Origin: Pontibacter flavimaris
GTDB lineage: Bacteria > Bacteroidota > Bacteroidia > Cytophagales > Hymenobacteraceae
Direction of reading: 5' to 3'
DNA length: 64,000 bases
NCBI RefSeq assembly: GCF_001907195.1
Contig: NZ_LVWA01000012.1
Coordinates: 328,960-392,959 of the forward strand
A program made the translations under genes and the position numbers. Shown here piece by piece: positions 43,358 through 50,741 of the stretch; the stretch's first letter is position 1; every line of letters starts with the position of its first letter. The notes below the pieces were generated by a model. The model had not been told where the DNA came from. It saw nothing but the letters and a program-made list of their open reading frames with translations, and searched no databases.

Positions 43358-44599
43358 ATGCTGAAGAATTACCTGAAAATAGCCTGGAAGGTGCTCTTGC
43401 GACGCAAGTTCTTCACCTTCATCAGCCTCTTTGGCATTAGCTTTACCCTGATGGTGCTGGTGGTGGCCACATCCCTCTTCGACCATACTTTTGGGCCGCA
43501 AATGCCGGAGCGCGACACCGACAAACTGCTTTTCGTGAACATGATGCGCGAGGAGATAAAAGAAGGCCATACCAGAAGCGGCCCGCTCAGCTACCACTTC
43601 CTCGACCGCCACGTACGCACGCTGAAAACGCCTGAAAAGGTATCCATCAACTCCATGTTTTTCCAAGTCAACAGCTACATCAACAACCGCAAACTGGCCC
43701 TCGACATCAAGTATACCGACCGGGAATTCTGGGATATCCTGGATTTTAACTTCGTGGAAGGAGCTGCTTTCGGGCAGCAGGACGTGAAAAGCGCCAACCG
43801 CGTAGCCGTGATAAACGAGAGCACCCGCCAAAAGTACTTTGGAGGCGGCAAGGCCCTGGGGCAGTACATGGAAGTAGACCAGGTAAAGTATAAAGTAGTG
43901 GGTGTGGTGGAGAATGTACCCGTACTGCGCCTGCACTCCTATGCCGATGTGTGGGTGCCTATCTCGCTCAAAAGCCAGGAGTTTAACAAACCGGGGCTAA
44001 ACGGAACTTACTTTGCCACCATCAAAGCGGCAAAGGCTTCGGATGTACCGCAGATCAAAAAAGAGTTTGCCACGATGATGGCCGAAGTGGAGCGCCAGCG
44101 TCCTGAAAAAGGGGTGGAGCTAAGTTCTTTCCCCGACACCTTTCTGGAGAGCGTTACCCGCACTTTCTTAGGCAACGGGAAAGACGCCAGTGTGGGGATT
44201 CTGTATGGATTGTTGATGGGACTTGCCCTGTTATTTATGCTGCTGCCAGCCATCAACCTGGTCAACATCAACATCAGCCGCATTATGGAGCGTTCCTCTG
44301 AGATTGGGGTGCGCAAGGCCTTTGGCGCCTCCTCCTCCACCATCATCGGGCAGTTTCTGGTCGAGAATGTCTTCCTGACACTACTGGGTGGCTTACTGGG
44401 TTTTGTGCTGTCTGCCCTGGCGCTGTGGCTCATTAACGATAGCGGGATTATCGTTTATGCAGACCTGAGCCTGAACCTGCGCATATTTGGGATGGGCTTA
44501 CTGCTCTGCCTTGTCTTTGGATTGGTTTCCGGGGTATACCCCGCTTTTAAGATGTCACGCTTACAAGCCGTAGAGGCACTGAGAGGAGGTTCAAAATGA
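43358..44599 (+). CDS. ABC transporter permease, MacB/FtsX type (first)
   Basis: 413 aa with one N-terminal helix (about 20-40, 'FFTFISLFGISFTLMVLVVA'), a large periplasmic MacB-PCD-like domain (about 45-270) and three C-terminal helices (about 285-400, FtsX domain, 'SSEIGVRKAFGASSSTIIGQ' loop). It forms a mechanotransmission-type exporter with the ATPase and the second permease. The stop overlaps the next start (ATGA), so synthesis of the two permeases is coupled. Confidence 0.92.
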   Translation: MLKNYLKIAWKVLLRRKFFTFISLFGISFTLMVLVVATSLFDHTFGPQMPERDTDKLLFVNMMREEIKEGHTRSGPLSYHFLDRHVRTLKTPEKVSINSMFFQVNSYINNRKLALDIKYTDREFWDILDFNFVEGAAFGQQDVKSANRVAVINESTRQKYFGGGKALGQYMEVDQVKYKVVGVVENVPVLRLHSYADVWVPISLKSQEFNKPGLNGTYFATIKAAKASDVPQIKKEFATMMAEVERQRPEKGVELSSFPDTFLESVTRTFLGNGKDASVGILYGLLMGLALLFMLLPAINLVNINISRIMERSSEIGVRKAFGASSSTIIGQFLVENVFLTLLGGLLGFVLSALALWLINDSGIIVYADLSLNLRIFGMGLLLCLVFGLVSGVYPAFKMSRLQAVEALRGGSK

Positions 44600-45774
44600 T
44601 ACGCCATCTGTTTAAACTGATCTGGAACCGGAAGAAAAGCAACTTCCTGCTGATCACGGAGATTTTCATTTGCTTTCTGGTACTGTTCGGGGTACTCAGC
44701 CTGGTCGTGTACAACGTCCGCAACTACAGCAAACCGCTTGGCTTTAAGCACGAGCAAGTGTGGCTGCTGACCATGCGCCCCGACCTTGACTCGACTGCAC
44801 TAAACCGCCAGAACATGGCACAGGCGCTGCAGCTTGTAAAAAGTATGCCGGAGGTAGAGGCCGCCTCGCTGACCAGCAGCAACGCCCCGTTTTCTTTCAG
44901 CACGATGAACAACAACGTCACCTACAATAACAAAAAGATACTGTCCAACATCTTCGAGGTGCAGGATGACTTTAAAGACGTGATGCAAATAGAACTGAGC
45001 CAAGGGCGTTGGTTTAGCCAGGAAGACGACGCATCGCACCACATCCCCATCGTGATAAACGAGGTGATGCACCAGCAACTGTTTGGAGATGAAAACCCGC
45101 TTGGAAAGCTCATCCCACAGAACGACAGCACCAACTTTCAGGTGGTGGGCGTGGTGGCACACTTCCGCCCCGCCAGCGAATACGCGGCCGAGGAGCCAGG
45201 CTATTTCGAACGTATACTTCCCGCCAAAAATGAGAAAGCGTTCTGGGGCGAAATGCTGATTCGGGTAAAGCCCGGAACAGGGGTGGCCTTTGAGGAGAAG
45301 ATGATCAGGCAGTTGGGCCAGGTGGCCAAAAACTGGACGCTCGAAGTATCGACGCTGGAGAAAATGCGGCAGAACAAATCCAAGCTTGCCCTGGTCCCGC
45401 TTATCGCGCTGGGTCTGGTCTGCGGCTTCCTGATCTTTAATGTGGCGCTGGGCCTGTTTGGCGTGCTGTGGCACAACATCAGCCGCCGCAACAGCGAGAT
45501 AGGCCTGCGCAGAGCCCTGGGAGCGGCTTCCTCTCAGATCTACTGGCAGTTCATTGGCGAGGTGCTGGTGCTGGCCACGTTTGGGTTGCTGCTGGGCGTG
45601 TTCTTTGCGGTGCAGTTTCCGCTGCTGCAGGTCTTTCAGGTAGAGTCGGAAGTATACTTTATAGCGCTCCTGAGTGCCGTGGGCATCATCTACCTGCTCA
45701 CCGCCATCTGCGCTTTCTGCCCCAGCCGGCAAGCTGCTAAAATACACCCGGCCATGGCGTTGCATGAAGAGTAG
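44596..45774 (+). CDS. ABC transporter permease, MacB/FtsX type (second)
   Basis: 392 aa, same plan as its neighbour: N-terminal helix (about 15-37, 'FLLITEIFICFLVLFGVLSL'), periplasmic domain (about 40-255), three C-terminal helices (about 260-385) with 'NSEIGLRRALGAASSQIYWQ' in the cytosolic loop. The two permeases share this loop but are otherwise divergent, so they probably pair as a heterodimer. Last transporter gene before the repeat-rich gap and the two-component genes. Confidence 0.92.
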   Translation: MIRHLFKLIWNRKKSNFLLITEIFICFLVLFGVLSLVVYNVRNYSKPLGFKHEQVWLLTMRPDLDSTALNRQNMAQALQLVKSMPEVEAASLTSSNAPFSFSTMNNNVTYNNKKILSNIFEVQDDFKDVMQIELSQGRWFSQEDDASHHIPIVINEVMHQQLFGDENPLGKLIPQNDSTNFQVVGVVAHFRPASEYAAEEPGYFERILPAKNEKAFWGEMLIRVKPGTGVAFEEKMIRQLGQVAKNWTLEVSTLEKMRQNKSKLALVPLIALGLVCGFLIFNVALGLFGVLWHNISRRNSEIGLRRALGAASSQIYWQFIGEVLVLATFGLLLGVFFAVQFPLLQVFQVESEVYFIALLSAVGIIYLLTAICAFCPSRQAAKIHPAMALHEE

Positions 45775-45790
45775 ACCCCTCCCCAACCCT

Positions 45791-45882
45791 CCCCTAAAAA
45801 CAGGGGAGGGAGTTTTTGCAGTGCAGACTCCAACCACCCCTAAAAACAGGGGAGGGAGTTTTTGCAATGCAGACTCCAACCA
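45791..45882 (+). repeat. Tandem duplication of a 46-bp unit
   Basis: Two nearly identical 46-bp units (45791-45836, 45837-45882), each with CCCCTAAAAACAGGGG, 'gagggagtttttgca' and 'gcagactccaaccacccc'; they differ at one base (gcaGtgc against gcaAtgc). The unit resembles one end of repeat family D. Confidence 0.85.
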
Positions 45883-45909
45883 CCCCTAGCACCTCTGAGG
45901 AGGAGACTT

Positions 45910-46340
45910 GGTGGTAGTTGCATAAGCAGCAGCTATCGAATCTGATCCCAGTCCTTGGGTTGAGCGCCTATGCGAGTTTTTCCGGTGCCGAACGATAGTG
46001 AGGCAGCCCGAGGCACGAGGGCAGGAAAAGCTCCCAGCGCGATGCCAAAGGACGAGCCCTCCCGGGCTGGAGGGAGCCAAAGCAGGAGTTAAAGCGATAG
46101 GTAAGTAAGTCTGGAGGATGAACGGGAGCTAGTAAGAATAGCTTAGTTCAAGCAGAAGGAAGCAGCAGCTAAAAAAGTATAGCCAAAGTATAAGGCACAA
46201 GCGGACGCTTGCGCCAGAGAAGTATAAACCGGCAAGTATAAAAGTATAGATCAAGTATAAAGTATGGCTTTTCAAGCCAGTCAAGTTGCAAACTTAACCT
46301 CATTGTAGGACACAAGTCTGAAGACTTGCGCCATGAAAGA
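45910..46340 (+). repeat. Composite intergenic repeat, copy 5
   Basis: Forward copy and one of the most complete: 'gcagctatcgaatctgatcc', 'gcgcctatgcgagtttttcc', 'gaggcagcccgaggcacgag', 'ggaaaagctcccagcgcgat', the 'gagccctcccgggctgg' hairpin, CAAGCGGACGCTTG, seven or more AAGTATA, then GGCTTTTCAAGCC, GTCAAGTTGCAAACTTAAC and CAAGTCTGAAGACTTG. It separates the ABC permeases from the regulator genes. Confidence 0.82.
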
Positions 46341-46447
46341 GAAGTATAAAGTATAACGAACACAAACCTGAAAATCCACAGCAAAACGAGAAAGGAAAGT
46401 ATAACCACAGAAACCATACTCCCTTACCTATTTATATCCCAAACCCT

Positions 46448-46455
46448 TACCTTTA
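46448..46455 (+). promoter_or_regulatory. Candidate -7 promoter element of the response regulator gene
   Basis: TACCTTTA (7 of 8 of TAnnTTTG), 17 bp before the ATG, overlapping a TATACTT motif. Confidence 0.45.
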
Positions 46456-46472
46456 TACTTTAAACCTCCACC

Positions 46473-47852
46473 ATGATCCTGATAATAGACGATGATGTAG
46501 CCGTACGCGCCTCCTTGAGCCTGCTGCTCAAGCAGAACGGTTTCAAGACCCAGGAGGCTGCCACCCCACCGGAGGCGCTGCAGTTGGCGGAGCTGCATCC
46601 ATTGGAACTGGCGATCATGGACATGAACTTCTCGATCAACACCACCGGCCACGACGGGCTGGACCTGCTGGGTAAGTTCAAAAGGCTGTACCCCAAGCTG
46701 CCGGTTATACTTATTACCGGCTGGGGCTCTATTAATCTTGCAGTAGAGGGCATGCGGTTGGGCGCGGCCGACTTTATCACCAAGCCCTGGAGCAACGACT
46801 ACCTGCTGCAGGCGGTGCGTACGGCACTGAGCTTGTCGCAGCAAACGGTGGACACCGGAGGAGCTCTTACCCGCAAAAAGCTGGACCAGCAGTACGACTT
46901 TAGCAACATCATCGGGCAGGACCCGCAGCTGCTGCAGATCCTTAAAAAGATCGGCCAGATCGCTCCTACCGATGCCTCGGTGCTGATTGAGGGCGAAAGC
47001 GGCACGGGCAAGGAACTCATCGCTGAGGCCATCCACTACAACAGTCTGCGCAAAAGCCAGCCTTTCGTGAAAGTAAACTTGGGTGGCATCTCCTCCACCC
47101 TCTTCGAGAGCGAGATGTTTGGCCACAAACGCGGCGCCTTTACCGATGCCAAGTCCGACCGCATGGGCCGTTTCGAGCTGGCCAACAAAGGCACTATTTT
47201 TCTGGATGAGATCGGTGAGTTGGATTTGGGTAGCCAGGTAAAACTGCTGCGCGTGCTGCAGGACCGCACCTACGAAGTGCTCGGCGACAGCCGCTCCCGC
47301 AAACTCGACATCCGCGTAGTATGCGCCACGAACAAGGACCTGGCAAAACTAGTGGAGGAGGGCAAGTTTCGGGAGGATTTATACTACCGCATCAACCTGA
47401 TAAAGGTAAAGCTGCCGGCCCTGCGCGAGCGCGGGGAAGACGTGCCGCTGCTGGTGCAGTATTTTACAGACAACCTCAAAAAGACGTACAAGCGCCCGGA
47501 GTTGGAGGTGAGCCCGCGGGCGCTGCAGTGGCTCAAGGAACTGCCCCTGCCCGGCAACATCCGGGAGCTGAAGAACCTGGTGGAGCGTACGGTGCTGGTG
47601 GCCGAGCGGGATGTACTGCAGGCCGAGGATTTCCGGGCGCAGGCACAGCAGAGCCCGGCCAAACCCGGCGACAAAACCCTGCCCGCCGTGGGCACCATGA
47701 CGCTGGAAGAGATGGAGGCCTCGATGATTCGCAAGTCCATGAGCTTTTACCACAACAACATCAGCAAAGTGGCCCGCGCCCTGGGCCTGAGCCGCGCTGC
47801 CCTGTACCGCCGCCTCGACAAGTTCAACATCCCATATGACCCTGCGGACTAA
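46473..47852 (+). CDS. Sigma-54-dependent response regulator (NtrC family)
   Basis: Two-component activator of 459 aa: receiver domain (1-125; acidic cluster D6-D8, phospho-acceptor D50 in 'LAIMDMNF', Lys in 'FITKPWS'), AAA+ sigma-54 interaction domain (about 145-380; Walker A 'GESGTGKELIA', sigma-54 loop 'KRGAFTDAKSDRMG' with GAFTDA in place of GAFTGA, Walker B 'IFLDEIGELD', arginine fingers near 'YYRINLIKVKLPALRERGED'), and a Fis-type HTH (about 420-455, 'NISKVARALGLSRAALYRRL'). It overlaps the kinase gene by 17 bp. Likely targets are the upstream efflux genes, where a sigma-54-like promoter lies before the adaptor gene. Confidence 0.95.
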   Translation: MILIIDDDVAVRASLSLLLKQNGFKTQEAATPPEALQLAELHPLELAIMDMNFSINTTGHDGLDLLGKFKRLYPKLPVILITGWGSINLAVEGMRLGAADFITKPWSNDYLLQAVRTALSLSQQTVDTGGALTRKKLDQQYDFSNIIGQDPQLLQILKKIGQIAPTDASVLIEGESGTGKELIAEAIHYNSLRKSQPFVKVNLGGISSTLFESEMFGHKRGAFTDAKSDRMGRFELANKGTIFLDEIGELDLGSQVKLLRVLQDRTYEVLGDSRSRKLDIRVVCATNKDLAKLVEEGKFREDLYYRINLIKVKLPALRERGEDVPLLVQYFTDNLKKTYKRPELEVSPRALQWLKELPLPGNIRELKNLVERTVLVAERDVLQAEDFRAQAQQSPAKPGDKTLPAVGTMTLEEMEASMIRKSMSFYHNNISKVARALGLSRAALYRRLDKFNIPYDPAD

Positions 47853-49131
47853 GTTTATACTTTTCGCCGTGCTGGTGCATGGCCTCTTGCTGGCGCTGTC
47901 GTGGTTTGTACTGCAGCAGAATAAGTTCCTGTTCCTGGGCATGGAGCTGCTGATCTTTGTATCCGCCTACGTTACCTTTCAGCTTTACCGGTCCTTTTTT
48001 AAACCCTTGCAGCTGATTCGCTCGGGGATAGAATCTATCCGGGATAAGGATTTTTCCACCAAGTTCATGGCCGTGGGCCAGAAGGATCTGGATGAGCTGG
48101 TGAACGTGTACAACCGCATGATCGACCAGCTGCGGCACGAGCGCGTGGCACAGGCTGAGAAGCATTTCCTGCTCGACAAGCTCATCCAGGCCTCCCCTGC
48201 CGGCATCATACTTTTAGGTTTTGATAACCAAGTGGAAAGTATAAACCCGGCTGCAGAGCGTTTTCTGGGGCAACCGGCCGCGTCGCTTGCAGGCAAACAC
48301 GTCAGCCAGCTGCCCGACGTATGGGCCAGGGAGCTACGGGACCTGCACACCGGCCAGTCCGTCACCTTCCGCATCAACGGCATCTGGACCTACCGCTGCC
48401 ACCGCGCCCACTTCCTGGACCGGGGCTTTCAGCACTACTTTATACTGATCGAGGAACTCACCGAGGCCATCCTTCAAAACGAGCGCCAGGCCTACGAAAA
48501 GGTCATCCGGGTGATGTCGCACGAGGTGAATAATACGACCGGAGCCATCAATTCCATACTTGGCTCACTGGGATTTTATACGTTGCAGCTGCAGCCCGAG
48601 GACCAGGAGGACTTTGCCCACGTGCTGCAGGTGGCCACCGAGCGTAACACCAACCTAAGCCGGTTTATGGCCAACTTTGCTGAGGTAGTGCGCCTGCCGC
48701 AACCCAAAAAAGTACCAACCGATGTGCACACGCTGTTACAGAGCCTGCACCGACTGCTGCAACCCGAACTGCAGCGGCGAAATATACAGATACAGTGGCA
48801 GTTGGCGCCCGTGTCGCTGGTGGTTCCGCTGGATGCACAGCAGCTGGAGCAGGTGCTGCTCAACGTTCTCAAAAATGCTATGGAGGCTATCGGTACAGAC
48901 GGAGAGATACACGTAGAAACGATTAATAACCCGCCACAGCTACGTATAACCGATTCCGGAGGTGGGATACCGGCAGATGTTCTGGGCAACCTTTTCACTC
49001 CTTTTTACACTACCAAAGCCAACGGACAGGGCATCGGGCTTACCCTGGTGCGCGACATTCTGGTGAACCATGGCTTTGCCTTCTCCCTCAGCTCTGAAAA
49101 TAGCCACACCACCTTCCACATCCGCTTCTAA
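47836..49131 (+). CDS. Sensor histidine kinase
   Basis: Membrane kinase partner of the NtrC-type regulator, 431 aa. Two close helices (about 5-25 and 32-50) with almost no periplasmic loop, a HAMP-like linker (about 50-105), a PAS domain (about 112-210, 'QASPAGIILLGFDNQVESIN'), a phospho-acceptor helix with H229 in 'VMSHEVNNTTGAINSI', and an ATPase domain (about 320-431) with N box 'LNVLKNAMEAIG', 'ITDSGGGIP' and 'GQGIGLTLVRDI'. The minimal periplasmic part suggests sensing within the membrane or cytosol, as in envelope-stress kinases. The start lies inside the regulator gene, so the two are translationally linked. Confidence 0.94.
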   Translation: MTLRTKFILFAVLVHGLLLALSWFVLQQNKFLFLGMELLIFVSAYVTFQLYRSFFKPLQLIRSGIESIRDKDFSTKFMAVGQKDLDELVNVYNRMIDQLRHERVAQAEKHFLLDKLIQASPAGIILLGFDNQVESINPAAERFLGQPAASLAGKHVSQLPDVWARELRDLHTGQSVTFRINGIWTYRCHRAHFLDRGFQHYFILIEELTEAILQNERQAYEKVIRVMSHEVNNTTGAINSILGSLGFYTLQLQPEDQEDFAHVLQVATERNTNLSRFMANFAEVVRLPQPKKVPTDVHTLLQSLHRLLQPELQRRNIQIQWQLAPVSLVVPLDAQQLEQVLLNVLKNAMEAIGTDGEIHVETINNPPQLRITDSGGGIPADVLGNLFTPFYTTKANGQGIGLTLVRDILVNHGFAFSLSSENSHTTFHIRF

Positions 49132-49407
49132 AAACGGTTTCCCGCATCTTTACTACTTCGTGTCTGTTGCATGGCCCATGCAGACTGTCAGAAGCATGCA
49201 ACTGCAACCACGGGTAGTTATAATTAGCAAATAGGATTATTAGCTTAAATCCAGTCTATTCCTCAGCATAAAACTATACGATTCCAAGCCTGACCTTTAT
49301 TTTCAAAAGAATGTAACATAATTGCATTCATTTTCGTAGCGCCGACGTGCGTCCTATGTTTATTTTTCCATACATTGTACCTACACTTTTAGCCAAATCA
49401 AACACTC

Positions 49408-49629
49408 ATGGAGTACAACATTATCATTGCGCCGGACCTGGAGGGCCTGGCATCGGAAGTGGCGGGTTTCCTGCCGCAGGGTTGGAGACTGAAGGGCAGC
49501 ATCCTGGAGCACGGCGACGGGTTTGCCCAGCAACTGGTGCGCAACACCAAGGATAAGCTGCGGGTACAGCAGCAGCAACTGAAGCACAGCAAACCCGCCA
49601 AGCAGCGCCGCACCAGGTGGATTGAGTAG
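49408..49629 (+). CDS. Small DUF1737-like protein
   Basis: 73 aa. The N-terminal half, 'YNIIIAPDLEGLASEVAGFL' followed by 'PQGWRLKGSI' and a late 'FAQQLVR', follows the pattern of short DUF1737-type proteins (a strand, a helix, then a GW turn). The C-terminus is basic and Gln/Lys/Arg-rich (about 50-73). Function unknown. It stands alone, followed by a strong terminator. Codon use fits the neighbours, and the terminator supports a real gene. Confidence 0.65.
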   Translation: MEYNIIIAPDLEGLASEVAGFLPQGWRLKGSILEHGDGFAQQLVRNTKDKLRVQQQQLKHSKPAKQRRTRWIE

Positions 49630-49666
49630 CGGCTCGTTACGATTATACTTCCCCACATATTTAACA

Positions 49667-49716
49667 GCCATTTCCGGGGCCTTGCCAAGGCAGCTCCGGA
49701 AATGGCTTTCCCTTTT
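49667..49716 (+). terminator. Intrinsic terminator after the DUF1737-like gene
   Basis: Two-part stem: GCCATTTCCGG/CCGGAAATGGC outside and GCCTT/AAGGC inside, followed by TTTCCCTTTT. Confidence 0.8.
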
Positions 49717-49971
49717 ACCCCTCCTTCCGCTCGCATACTTCCAGCGCGAGCCCATCTTGCACTATGCCAACCCCCGGCTGTACTTAAAACAAGCTTTCTG
49801 ACAAATATCCAAAAATTTGGCCCGATTAGGTATCCTTTTATGCAACCAGAAGTATATATGCCTGAACCGGATTTCCGGTACGCCTAAGCTTATACTTTAA
49901 CGCACGATTTTCAAAGCCTGCAGGCGCATGACCAAGCTGCCGCCCTGAAGGATCACCCTTAACCCTTTATT

Positions 49972-50739
49972 ATGAGAAATATAGTATACCTTCTCCTGCT
50001 TGTGCTAGGTGTTAGCTCCTGCATGACGAAAAAAGAACTCGTATACATCCAGAATGACAATCTTAAAGAGAACGTTCCCACTGATTTCCAGACCAAGTAT
50101 GCGGCCTACCAGCTGCAGACAAACGATGTCCTCTCCATAAAGGTGCTGAGCGTGGACCCGGACATGTCCAACCTGTTCAACATCACCAACCCCGTTAATG
50201 GCATGGGCATGTCGGAGCCGGCCAGCCTTTTCCTGAGCGGCTACGCCATCGACACGGAGGGCTTCATCAACCTGCCCACCGTGGGCAAGCTCAAGATAGA
50301 GGGTCTTACCACCTCGCAAACGCAGGAGCTGATCCAGAAGAACCTGGACCGCTACATCACCGACGCCACCGTGGTAGTAAAGCTTATTAGCTTTAAGGTG
50401 AGTGTTTTAGGCGAGGTGCGCAACCCCGGCTACTTTTACATCTACAACGAGCGCGCCAACCTGCTGGAGGGCCTGAGCCTGGCCGGCGACCTGACCTTGG
50501 GCGCCGACCGTGACAACGTGAAACTCATCAGACAGAAAAAGGACAGCTCCTCCGAGATCGTATTATTAGACCTCAAAGACCCGAACCTCGTACAATCCCA
50601 ATACTATTACCTGATGCCCAACGACATGATCTATGTCGAGCCCCGAAAAACACAGTTAAAGCGCGACAACCTGATTGTATGGAACGCGGTGTTGGGGGTA
50701 ATTTCAACAGGGGCATTATTGTACAATTTGTTTAAATAA
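49972..50739 (+). CDS. Polysaccharide export outer-membrane lipoprotein (Wza-like)
   Basis: Outer-membrane polysaccharide export protein, 255 aa. Lipoprotein signal with lipid Cys17 ('VLGVSSC'), Poly-export domain (about 45-150, 'YQLQTNDVLSIKVLSVDPD') and one SLBB domain (about 155-225, 'VSVLGEVRNPGYFYIYNE'), then a C-terminal hydrophobic helix (about 235-253, 'AVLGVISTGALLYNLF') likely crossing the outer membrane. The start gives a standard lipobox. First gene of the exopolysaccharide cluster, 2 bp before the tyrosine kinase gene. Confidence 0.93.
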   Translation: MRNIVYLLLLVLGVSSCMTKKELVYIQNDNLKENVPTDFQTKYAAYQLQTNDVLSIKVLSVDPDMSNLFNITNPVNGMGMSEPASLFLSGYAIDTEGFINLPTVGKLKIEGLTTSQTQELIQKNLDRYITDATVVVKLISFKVSVLGEVRNPGYFYIYNERANLLEGLSLAGDLTLGADRDNVKLIRQKKDSSSEIVLLDLKDPNLVQSQYYYLMPNDMIYVEPRKTQLKRDNLIVWNAVLGVISTGALLYNLFK

Positions 50740-50741
50740 CG

